Positions 45,389 through 55,510 of a stretch of 64,000 nt of DNA are shown one piece after another (the stretch's first letter is position 1; every line of letters begins with the position of its first letter). The stretch lies in NCBI GenBank assembly GCA_001600415.1, contig BCJX01000017.1, forward strand, positions 767,414-831,413. The letters are read 5' to 3'. This stretch comes from Pascua guehoae (taxonomy: Eukaryota > Basidiomycota > Tremellomycetes > Trichosporonales > Trichosporonaceae). The position numbers and the translations under genes were made by a program. The notes under the pieces were generated by a model. It had not been told where the DNA came from and did no database searches. It saw only the letters and a program-made list of their open reading frames with translations.

Positions 45389-48329
45389 CTACCAAAAGTC
45401 GTCCGCATCGCCGCCGCGGTTCTTGCCTCCTGCCGTGGCCTGGCGTTGGTAGAACTCTGCGACCTGGTGGGTCAGAAAGAGAAGAGCCAATTGAGGACCC
45501 ACCTGCTCTGAAGACGTCGCCTCCTCTGGGGCCTTGTCGTCGCGGACCTTGATGAAGCGGGGGAAGCGGAGGGAGATGCCGCGGCTCTCCACCTGGTATG
45601 GTCAGCATTGCGCCCAGTTGCCTAACTCACAATACCGTGAGCAGCAGAGTAGACGGGGCTAAGCGAGAGGTCGGCCGTGAGGACCTCCCACACGACGCGG
45701 GGCTCAAACCAGACATCCGGTTTTGCGCCACCGACCTCGTAGTCTCCACGTGCGCTGGCAATCTCGATGGGGTGGAGCTCGTCGTAAAACTGCTGGAGCA
45801 TCTCCTCGCTGAACCCGGTGCCAATCTTGCAGATGGTCTGGAAGTGCTCACTGTCCTGGTCGTAGCAGGCGAGAAGGAAGGCGCCGTACACGTTTGTGCG
45901 CTTGCCCTTGCCATAGTAGGCGCCGAGGACGACGAGGTCGAGCGAGTCGCCCACGCCCGACAGATAGTCCTTTTTCAGCTTCAGCCAGTTCATCGAGCGG
46001 CGCGACGGCTCGTACGTCGACGACGTCGTCGTCAGCATCTTGACCATCAGGCCCTCGCAGCCGTCCTTGACGCTCTCGTCCAGGAAGGTCTGGATCTCCT
46101 CGGTCGTCGTCCCGTCCGACGACTTGGCAAAGCCAAATTCGCCCTCGACAGAGTGGAAGTGCTCGTGCATGATGCGCCGGCGTTCGCGGAGCTCGTGTTG
46201 CAGAAGACTCTGATGGGTGAGCTAGTCATCGGAGTAGACGGACCCACCTCTCCGTTGAGATAGAGCAGGTCAAAAGCAAACAGGTGCACCCGAACGGTAA
46301 TATCCTCGGCCTTGACGTCCTTGCGTTTCCGCCGGCTCAGGTCCTGGAACGGAAGCAGCTTCTTCGCCTCGAGGTCGAAGGCGACTGCCTCGGCATCAAT
46401 GACAAACGACTTGACGCCGTCCTTGATGGCCTGCACGGGTCAACACTAACAACAGCAACAACACCCACCTTGGGTATTTGGTCCACGAGGTCGGGGTACT
46501 TGGCGCTCATGTTCTCAGAATTGCGACTGAACACGGCAATCTTGCCATCGTCCAGAAGATGCACCTGCGCGCGCTCGCCGTCATACTTGTACTCGCATGT
46601 AAACTGCTTGCCCTCGAAGCGGTCGAGCACCTCGGTGATGGCCTTGGTCGGCTTGGCAAGCATCGGCTTAAGCGGGACACCTGTATGGGTTAGACGCCCC
46701 GAAATTCGTTACCCACCAGGTGTGAGCTTGCAGTTGGCGCGCAAGTGCTCCACGCCACCTTGCATGAGTGCAGGTACGATGATGTCGTATGTGGGAAGCT
46801 CGCTGAGATGTGAGCTTTGGAAGAAGAAGAGCCCTAAGCTCACCTGTACACTGCCTTGACCGTCTCTGCGCCCTTCTCAAGCAGCTCGGCAACCTTCTCC
46901 GGAGATACCCTCTTATCACCAAGCTCCTTGAGCACCATGGCGTGAGCGAGGGCGACAACGAGCGTCTTGTCTGCGAGGCCGATGCGGAGCTTGCCCTCGA
47001 GACTGCGGATGATGAACTTGGCCTCATTGCCCTGACAGGCGGCAAGGAGCTTCTTGATAATGCCAACTTTGCGAGTTTGGGACTGCAGTGTGAGCTTCAA
47101 CTTTGACGAGTGCTAGCTCACGTTGCTGCCAGTGGCCTTGGCAATATCGGTCAGGTTCTGGAAAACGTAGGGGACTGTCAGAGGTTTGGGCTTGAACATG
47201 GTAGGCTGAGTGTTACGCGACAACTGAAGAGTGAGCGTCATCGAGGTGAACCAAGCACCCACCATCGCAACCTTTCCCAGGTCACCTTCCTTGCGCAGAT
47301 CCTCTTTGATCTTGGTCGCATTACGACCCGTGCTCTCGGCGATAGCCTTGACGAGTAGCGACTCGCCGATGCCAAGCTCGGTTCCCTCGTAGTCTGGGCA
47401 GAGCTGGTGTAAGTCGCATCGCCTTCACATGCCAAGGGCCCACCCTGTTGATGCAGAGGTACACGACCTTGAGGAGGCTGGACGTCTTGATATCAGTCCC
47501 CGTGTCACGTTTTGCGACGACGAGCAGGAACTGTGTGAGGATCTCGAGGATCTCCAGACGCTTCGTGGTCGCCTCAATCTTCTCAAACGTTGACACCAGC
47601 GCAGCATATGGCACACTGATGTCAGCTACCGTCCTCCGAGGCTATGACAGCTCACGGCTCTCCTTCCTTCCAGCCCTTGTCGGCCACAGGCACCGACTTG
47701 TAGTTCTTGGTGAAGATGGAAGCACTGGAATGATCAGTAAGTGGTCCCACAATGATACTCACAGCTTCGACGCGGCCTTTTCCTCCTGTTCTAAGTCTTC
47801 CTCGTCACTGATCTCGTCTTCGCCTTCCTCGTCGTCATTCGGGATATGCTCGTCCTCATCCTTAGGCTTCTTCGGCTGGGGCTTGTTGAAGATGGACGCT
47901 AACGGCTTGCCCTTCTTGTCGACCGACTTAGCAGCTGCCTTTCCCTTGGTAGGTGATGATGGTGCCTTTCCGTTCGTCTTTGTTGGCGAGGCCCGCCCCT
48001 TGCTGCTGGCCCTGGGCTCGTCCTTCTCCTTCTTAACGGGTTTGGCGAAGAAGGATGCGGCAGGTCCGTTGACCTTGGCCTTCTTCGCAGGCGGAGACGA
48101 TTCTGAACAGGTTAGCGAGGCTACTGACGAACCTGTACCTTTGGCTGTGTTGCTCTTGTTCTTGCCTGAGGAAGAAGGGGAAGGTACGTTGGGCGCCGTG
48201 TCTTCCTCGTCGTCCGACTCGATGATGCGCTTGATCTTCCTCCGCGGCGCCTTGACTGGGCTGTCGACGTCTATGTAGAACGGTTAGCATGCTATCGAGT
48301 AGGTTGTGCTGAATGAACTTACCGGACAT
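45389..48329 (-). CDS. CDC9: ATP-dependent DNA ligase I
   Basis: Seals Okazaki-fragment and repair nicks in the nucleus, using ATP. The minus-strand gene has about a dozen short introns and roughly 760 residues. The N-terminus ([18 protein letters not shown]) is a Lys/Asp/Glu/Ser-rich tail with two SFFxKP-like blocks ([27 protein letters not shown]) resembling weakened PCNA-interacting motifs. The DNA-binding domain has [20 protein letters not shown] and [20 protein letters not shown]. The adenylation domain has [15 protein letters not shown], where the Lys of KYDGER is the AMP-accepting residue, then [12 protein letters not shown] and [18 protein letters not shown] with [10 protein letters not shown]. 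The OB domain has [20 protein letters not shown], ending VAEFYQRQ and DDFW. All catalytic motifs are present. Divergent from the nucleoporin gene, with an MluI cell-cycle box in the shared promoter. Confidence 0.95.
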
Positions 48330-48824
48330 GTTGGATAAAAGGCGGTTGGGTAGTAATGAGGTGGCGAGAGACAGGAAATGTTAGAGATGGGGAGAGTCTT
48401 GCTTGCTTGTTTCTTTGCTTGTAATGTTGTGAACCAGCGGCGCGTCCCAAACGGGTTGAATCACCCAGCGGCCTCCACCAGACGCGTCGCGCACACCTCA
48501 GCCCACAGTGCAGCTGGAGCTAAAACCACGTGGACCACGTTGTCCACATTACGTAACCTTCGAAGTCTGAAGTTGCTCCATTCGGCTTGTGATGGAGGTC
48601 AATGAACGAGCACCCAACCACCTCCTTTCAACAGACTTGTCCACAAAGAAATAATCGTCCACTGTCCCGTCTCATTCGTGCTCGATCACCTCACGCCAAC
48701 GTCGACACTATATCGCCCGACGGATCACAACAACTCGGCGCCGACATCTACTTATTCCCCATCTCCCCGGCATTTTGTGCCAACCAGGCGGCGAAGCGTT
48801 TCTTGATCCTCAAAACCTGCGGCA
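48330..48824. promoter_or_regulatory. Divergent promoter of CDC9 and nucleoporin gene
   Basis: 495 bases between two start codons facing away from each other. ACGCGT at 48482-48487 matches the MluI cell-cycle box bound by MBF, which controls CDC9 in budding and fission yeasts. CACGTG lies at 48527-48532. No ORF of coding character. Confidence 0.7.
48482..48487. promoter_or_regulatory. MluI cell-cycle box (ACGCGT)
   Basis: Sits 153 bases upstream of the CDC9 start in the context GACGCGTCGCGC, with a second GCGCGTC-type half-match near 48438-48446. The motif and the gene together fit G1/S regulation by MBF (Mbp1/Swi6 or Res/Cdc10); the assignment is by analogy. Confidence 0.55.
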
Positions 48825-51800
48825 ATGCACCGCTCGTCTTCTCGCAGAGATCTCCGATCCGAGCGTCTCGGGCAGAGCCCGTACTCTCGCAAGGAGAAGA
48901 GTGCTGTAAAGCGTCCAGTGGCAAACCAGGTGGGTTCGACAGAGGTTGGATCTCGTCTTTCGTGTCTCAAGCTGACCCCACAGACCTTTTCGCCCCTCTC
49001 CTCCATTGTCAGTTTCGTGTCCAACGCCTTTGGCCGAGGACAGGCGAACGATGACGACAAATCTGTGTCCGGATCCGAGGACGGATGGGACGGCGAGGCA
49101 CCCGAATCCATGAACGGGCAGGACGTCTTCTCTCTCGCATCGGCGGCGGGACGGGGCGGACCGGCATTCGAGGAGCGTGCAGAGGCGTGGCGCGCGGAGA
49201 AGGGCTTGTTGACGAAGAGTGCGCGACGCGGATTCCCTGTGAGTTTTGATGGTAACGTTATAAACGTGGTATGCGTTCGGCCAAGTCTAACCCTCAGAAC
49301 TCCAAGTCCAACTGGGGTATGCTCGACCTCGACACCGAGCAGAAGATTCGTCCCTCGCCGTCAATGCCTGCTCTTCCGTCGCTGCGAAGTGCAGAGAAGG
49401 CACCGGTCCCCGGCCCATCGTCAAAGACGCATCTGCGCCCCTTTGTCACCCCATCTGCCAACCGTGCTCAGGACCGTGTTCATACCCAGGAACGCGTTCC
49501 ATCGTCTGCTTCGTCTGCTGCTCTGCGCGCCTTTGTGGCTGCCAAGGGCACTGAGCCATTCGAGCCCCAAGACGTCGAGGTCATGGACAGCCTGATGCGC
49601 GGCGTTCGTGCAGAGGCCAGCGTTCCTGATCTGCGGTCACTAGGCGGCTGGAGTGCGGCAACGTATGCATCTACGCCCCAGCGAAACACACACGCGACGC
49701 CCGTCCGTCAACACCATGCCTCCGCTGTGGGCACCCCCGGGTCAGCCTTTTCGCTTGGCTCCAACGCTCCTCTTCCTTTACGCTCCACACCACAGCGCAA
49801 GACGTACCTCGGTCCAGGCATGTCTCCCCGTAGGATATTCGGCCGGCCTGTCCCGGTCCACAAGCCTCTCTTCGGCAGCATGGACGACACTACGAACAAG
49901 AAGCGCCGCGTTGAAGACACAGACGCCATCGACATTGACGAGCCAGCGTCTTCGTCTTCGTCAGCCGCGCCGTCAAACGACTCGCCCGCTGCTGCTGCCG
50001 CTGCTGCATTCAACGCAAAGGCCCGCCAGTCGTCGCGCTCCATCCGCCCGTCACCCTTGAGCCAGCTCAACTCGTCGCCGGAGCGCGAAGAGGCTGTCCG
50101 CGCGGGCAAGAAGCGCGCCGACGACCTCCTTCGTAGCGTCATTGACGACGAGCTCGGCCCCGAAGAGCCTGAGAAGCCAAAGCTTGTCATCAACCCTTAC
50201 GAGGAGACGACCCCTTCTGTTGCTGCGCCTTCCGGCAAGGTCGTCCCGTCGCGTTCGTCGTTACGCAAGTCGTCGTCGTCCATGAAGCTGTCTACCCGCG
50301 GTACGGGCGTCGTGCGCGGTGCTGCTGAGAAGATTGAACGTCTGAAGGGATCGTCCAGGAAGCTCACCACACTCGAGCTTGTCAGTGGATTCAAGCCGGT
50401 ACGTCACCACGTTTGTTTTGGCCCTGCTGACATTAGACGCCCGAGCCTACACCGACTCCCATGGACGAGGACAAGGCTGGCAAGGCTAAGGAAGTCGAGC
50501 CTGTCAAGGCTACGCCCGTGTTTGCGTCCACGTCCAAGCCTACTCCCAAGTCGCCACCCAAGTCGCGCCCCGCCCTTCCCGAGCCACCTGCCTTCAAGCC
50601 GTTTGCGCCCCCAACCCTCTCATCCTCCACTCTTGGATCGTCCACCTCGTCGCCTAAGCGTAAATCACCTGAGCGGACGGAATCGGCAGCGGTGGAGTCG
50701 ATTGTCGCGGCGTCCAAACGCTCTGCGGCGGCCGCGTTCAACCCCACCCCCATCGGCCTCGGTCCCGCACCCGTGGCCACGGCCTCGCTTGCCCCACAGC
50801 GTTCGCCCGCGCCCCGCACGCCGAGCAAGCATGTCGACCCGACTCACATGTTCCTTTCGGCCAAGGACTCGGCCCTCAAAGTCGAAAAGGTGTCTCTTCC
50901 GTTCTTCACCTTTACGCTCCCCTCCTCTGCCACCAAGGGCGGCCCTAGCGACGCGGTCAAGGCAAAGGTGAATGACGTCCCCATCGAGGTCTATGACTTT
51001 TCGATGCGCAAGCCTTCCCTCCCCTCTGCGTTCCTCTCGCCGACCAGCCCCGCCGCAAAGCTGCCGACTGTGTCGGATGGCGACGCCGAATGGACGTGTA
51101 GCCTGTGTATGCTCAAGAACCCGGGCAGCGCAAAGGACAAGTGCACCATCTGCGAGGCGCCAAAGCAGCCGCCGGCAAAGAAGGCCACGCCCGCAGCGCC
51201 TCCCTCGTCGTTTGCTTTCAAGCCTGCCGCGCCTGCGGCGGGCGAGTGGACGTGCGACACGTGTATGTTGAAGAACCCTGCTTCGGCGACGGACAAGTGC
51301 ACGATCTGCGAAGCGCGGAAGCCCGCTGCGAAGGCTGCCGCGCCCGCAGCTGCTGTTCCGTCGGTATTCAAGCCCGCGCCCGCACCGGCGGGCGAGTGGA
51401 CGTGTGAGACGTGCATGCTCAAGAACCCTGCGTCGGCGACGGACAAGTGCACCGTGTGCGAAGCACGCAAGCCTGGTGCCGTGGCGGCGCCCCCAGCCCC
51501 AGCCGCGTTTAAGCCGGCGCCCGCGACTAGCGGCGAGTGGACGTGCGATACCTGCATGTTAAAGAACCCCGCCTCGGCGACAGACAAGTGCACCATCTGC
51601 GAGGCACCCAAGCCCGGCGCCTCGGCGTCGGCGTCTGCTGCGCCCAAGCCCCCAAGTGCCCCCTCGGCGCCATTCGGCTTTGGCTCGAGCACGACCAAGC
51701 TCCCCGCCCCTCCCGCAGGTGGCTTCTCGTTTGGCGGTAAGCCTGCCGCGCCCGCCGCACCCTCTGGGGGCTTTTCCTTTGGGGGTTTCAAGCCCGCCGC

Positions 51801-52044
51801 CGCCCCTCCCGCCGGCGGATTCTCTTTCGGCCAGTCCCCCTCCACCCCGGCCACTGGCGGCTTCAAGCCCGCAGTCGGCGCCCCACCCACGGGCGGATTC
51901 ACGTTTGGTGCCGCCGCCGCACCCGCCGCCGCGTTCAAGCCCACGGGCGGACAGGGCGAGTGGACCTGCGACACGTGCATGCTCAAGAACCCCGACAGCG
52001 CAAAGGACAAGTGCACCGTGTGCGAGGCGGCGCGGCCAAAGTAG
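48825..52044 (+). CDS. FG nucleoporin with five RanBP2 zinc fingers (Nup153/Nup1-like)
   Basis: Exons 48825-48929, 48984-49238, 49298-50398 and 50437-52044 give 1022 residues. The N-terminus is basic; TFSPLSSIVSFVSNAFGRG resembles the amphipathic helix that anchors basket nucleoporins to the inner nuclear membrane. The middle is Ser/Pro-rich and disordered, with RRIFGRPVPVHKPLFGS and a VSGFKP block. The last third has five RanBP2-type zinc fingers, each close to EWTCDTCMLKNPASATDKCT with a final C-x2-C pair (starts near 51088, 51244, 51394, 51535, 51958). FG motifs (GFGSS, GGFSFGG three times, GGFTFGA) lie between fingers four and five. Such fingers bind Ran-GDP in metazoan Nup153 and RanBP2; yeast Nup1/Nup60 lack them. 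Expected in the nuclear basket. Confidence 0.85.
51088..52041 (+). repeat. Five RanBP2-type zinc-finger repeats with FG linker
   Basis: Five copies of a roughly 26-residue W-x-C-x2-C-x10-C-x2-C finger. Copies two, three and four are nearly identical in both finger and following linker, as if recently duplicated in units of about 145-150 bp. Copy five is set apart by a GGFSFG-rich segment. Confidence 0.9.
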
Positions 52045-52438
52045 TATGCCCTCGGGCCGCACTGGGACGATCTGTTTATATGGATATGTATACAGCTACA
52101 GCTATGCAGCCTTTGCTTGCTTTCTGTGCGCACCGTTTGCTAGTGGGAGTAGCTGTGGGATTGCGCTAATCTGCTGCGTCTGGGGGTGATTATCAGCCTG
52201 GGAGTCGTGGTAGCGCACCGCAGCCCCTGGGTGTCCACATTGCCCTCATGAGGGCTCGTGGGCTGCTGCATTGCTGTGCTGGATCTCGAATAATACTGTA
52301 CCATACCCCGCCGTCACTCACACCTCGAGCGGCCTCACCACAACGGCCACCCCAGGTGCCCGGGTATCACAACTGGGAATAGACAGCTGCCTGACCAGGA
52401 ACGCTGGCAATCGGAGCGGGGTGGCGACCATCACCTTT
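52045..52438. other. Intergenic, no gene seen
   Basis: Convergent 3' regions of the nucleoporin gene (+) and the unrecognised gene (-). Confidence 0.5.
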
Positions 52439-53230
52439 TCAACATCGAAACATCGTTGGTGAAACGGTATCATGCGTCGTTGCCATCGAAGACTCCCTCA
52501 ACACCAGAGGAGGTGTCATCGCCACCATCGGGATGTAATGCCCCACACTCATGTCTGGGTCCACACCTGTACTAGGGACAAACATGCATATGTCGGGGAT
52601 GGAGCCTGGATATGGTCCGGGCAAGCACTATACCTAAGCTCACCCAGGTCCTCTTTGCGCCGTTCAGGTGCCGCTCACCGTGTTCGATTGGGGAATACAA
52701 TGTAGAGGATGATCTATCGTACAGTGGTCTTGGCATACCGTATCCGATCAGAAGAGAGATCTCGTTCATGCCTTCCACTTGATCATTGAACGCAGTGCCG
52801 ATGCTTGCTTCATCAACGAAGTAGACGAGCAAATGGGCAAGCGTGACTTCCGGTGGTGACCACCCGCCCATGCTGACGATGCCTCCCTCGCCCCATCACC
52901 CAGCATATCCAACCCGCAGCACAAAATTTATCACTAACACGCGCGTACTCCAAGCTACGCACGAGGACGCGTGCGATGCACCGCTCAATCGAGATCTCTT
53001 GGCTCGTATGGTGATCGCCATGTGCCAATGTGCCACAATCAACCTCCTCTTGAGTACTCGAAATCGTGAATCGCAGGGTGCCACACGGTGCAGTGGCATC
53101 ACGTGCTGGCAGTGTTACCTGAAGCGCAACGGACACGTCATTTATTGTTGACAAGGATGCACCCCTAGCCTGCCCTGGCTCGGCATTTTCGAGGCACTCG
53201 ACGACGGGCGGCGCTGCAAGCAAGCAGTGC
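52439..53230 (-). CDS. Unrecognised spliced gene, 5' end not resolved
   Basis: Minus-strand exons join by credible introns. PPVVECLENAEPGQARGASL, VALQVTLPARDATAPCGTLR, TSQEISIERCIARVL come first. After an intron of about 75 bp: GGIVSMGGWSPPEVTLAHLL, VYFVDEASIGTAFNDQVEGM, NEISLLIGYGMPRPLYDRSS, TLYSPIEHG. After a second intron (GTGAGC...CCAG, near 52610-52677): SIPDICMFVPSTGVDPDMSV, GHYIPMVAMTPPLVLRESSM and a stop at 52439. The exact phase match at the second intron and the natural amino-acid composition support a real gene. I cannot find a convincing ATG, so the first exon lies upstream or is lost and this may be a truncated gene. No family recognised. Confidence 0.42.
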
Positions 53231-54040
53231 ACTGTATGCGCCTGTCGTGGCCGTGCCCAATGTGGCTGTGGACAGCGCTGTGGACAGCGCTGTCAAGGTG
53301 TCTCGCGTGTATCGGCTAGGACAAGACGGCCCATTTGGCTCATTTGCCCTCTGGTTCCTCTGGATGCTGAGATCACACTCAGGCACCTCTCTGTGATGAT
53401 TTCTGACCGAGGCAGATGCGCGGGGTCCAACGGTCCCCAGCGGCCAACGGCCCAGACGCCACCCACTCTAGCTCGAGCCCACCTGCACCTCACCTGGTGG
53501 CCTGGTGGCCACCCGTCACCGGCGCCCAGGCCGCCAGGCTGTGCCTCTGGTGAATCCCGAGCCATGAGCCATTGCGTCGTCGGCCGGCCCGCCGACAGCC
53601 TGCCCTCCCGCCCTACCCTCTGCCCCTGTCCCCCACCCCACACTGGCCGTCTGCAACCACAACCTCTACGACGTTGCCATCAACGCCTCATTCCCTCTTC
53701 TCGACCTCGCCCAGTTCTTTCAACACATTTCAATCTCACACACTCTACTCGACTTTCGGTCGCTCTTCCCACCCCCGCGCCGGCCCGTGCCCGGCCCCAC
53801 CCCCCTCCTTTGGCGACCGAGCCGCCGCAGCATCACAGCAATAGCAATAGCAACACCAACAGCTACAGCAATAGCAATAGCAACACACACTTGCGGCGTT
53901 TCCGTTCTGACCGCATTCCATCTCCGAGTCTCATCACTCGCAACTCTCATCCCCCCCCTCCCCCCTATCTCTCACCTCTTTCCACTACACTCCCACCCAC
54001 AACTCTACCCCACACGACCCACTGCACTTCCTAGCCCACC
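53231..54040. other. Intergenic; promoter of PMP3-like gene
   Basis: A 12-bp tandem duplication (TGTGGACAGCGC) at about 53267-53290 and a CAATAG microsatellite at 53837-53885. C/T-rich leader before 54041. The missing first exon of the minus-strand gene could be here. Confidence 0.5.
53837..53885. repeat. (CAATAG)-type microsatellite
   Basis: Imperfect repeats of CAATAG and related CAACAC units in the 5' region of the PMP3-like gene. Confidence 0.8.
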
Positions 54041-55510
54041 ATGTCGCTCAACCACCACTTGCCGCAGAAGATTGACCTCAAGCCCAAGCGCCACCACGGC
54101 TTCCAGTTCCTCCTCTTCATCCTCGGCTGGCTGCTCCCGCCACTGGGTATGTCCGAGACTGAGCCCACCGTCGCCGCCGCAGGGACCTAGATGACTGATA
54201 CTGACGCCGCAGCCGTCGCGGCGCGCTTTGGCATCGGCAGGGACTTTTTCATCAATGCGAGTATTTCCGCTGCGCAGCTGTCGGGATCACCCACCCGCGC
54301 TCATGCAATGTGCCACTGCACTGCGCCGCACACCGCCGAATGCTGACGGTACAGATCTTCATGACCATCTGCGGCTACTTTCCCGGCCACGGTCACAAGT
54401 GCGTCCCCCCTGCCCCAGACGGCGTCGCACGCGTACTAACCCCCAGCTTCTACATCCAGAACATCCGCAACAAGTACGTCTTCGTCTACGTCTGCCCCAA
54501 CACCAAACACCAAACACCACTAACACGCAGCTCGAACAAGGCGCGCACGCCAAAGTGGGCGATCCGGTACGGCCTCGTCTCGGGGCAGGCGCAGGAGCGC
54601 AAGGCGCGCAAGTCGCAGTGGGCCAAGCGCTACGACGAGCGCCTGCCCGAGTCGACGCACATGGGCCAGGAACTCGCAGAGGGCGAGGTCGGCAACAATT
54701 ATGTGCCCTACAATGAAGACGAGCGCGAGGAGCAGCGCCGCCATGCCGTCAACCAGGGCCTGTGGACGCGCGACGACGAGTCGTTTTACAATGAGGGTGA
54801 GTCGGCGCGAGCTGCTGCGTGAGCAACTCGTGCTGTGTGGGTTGCCGCCGGGGTCAGAGGCCGGGCGTTGGTTGCAGTCGCTGGGCGTGGTTGCGGGCTC
54901 GCTGGACACCAACTGCAGGCGGCCGTCGCCCGTGCTTCTGGACTGCGTCCTAGAAGCGGTGTACCAGCGGTGGAGGTGTGGCTGTTGACCAAGGTTGCGG
55001 CAGCTTGCGGCTGGTGATAGTTGGCGACCACTGGCCCCAGGCTGCGGGATCGGTACCACCCGTTCTCCTGGACTCTGACCGGTCGAGAACTTGACCGTTC
55101 AATCCCACACGCTCCCCCAACCCCCCAACCCCACCCCCCAACCCCATTAACATACAGACCCAGACGCCGCCCCGAACCAGCGCAACTGGCACTACCCCGC
55201 CAACTTTGAGGGCACGATCGGCGACGGCCGCTCGAAGCGCCGCGCGGCCCCGGCCCCGTCGTCGTCGTCGTCTGGCGACCGGTGGGAGCGTGCGCGCGCC
55301 GCGCGCCGCTCGAGCGGCGCCTCGTCGTCGACCGACTCGTTTGACAACAGCCGCGGCTCGGCCACGGGCACGTACCCCCCGGGCGGACGGGCGGCGACCG
55401 ACGACGACGTGCCCGAGTGGGGACGCGACTATGGGAGCAAGGGCCGCCGCAGCTCGCGGGGTAAGCCCAAGAAGAGCAGCCCCGACGACGTGTTTAATCA
55501 CGAGTTCTAA
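54041..55510 (+). CDS. PMP3 (UPF0057) membrane protein with long C-terminal extension
   Basis: Exons 54041-54146, 54213-54256, 54355-54398, 54447-54473, 54531-54796 and 55158-55510 give 279 residues. Residues about 20-75 form a Pmp3 domain: FQFLLFILGWLLPPLAVAAR, FGIGRDFFINIFMTICGYF and PGHGHNFYIQNIRNN, two membrane spans with the usual PP turn and PGxxH motif. Pmp3 proteolipids are normally 50-60 residues and modulate plasma-membrane potential and salt tolerance. Here about 200 charged residues follow (NKARTPKWAIRYGLVSGQAQ ... NNYVPYNEDEREEQRRHAVN ... PEWGRDYGSKGRR ... DDVFNHEF), probably cytosolic. The second intron (54257-54354) uses a GC donor. The last intron is 361 bp. Confidence 0.88.

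Noticed and set aside
50991..52133. 380-codon minus-strand ORF
   Set aside because: Antisense shadow of the nucleoporin zinc-finger repeats.
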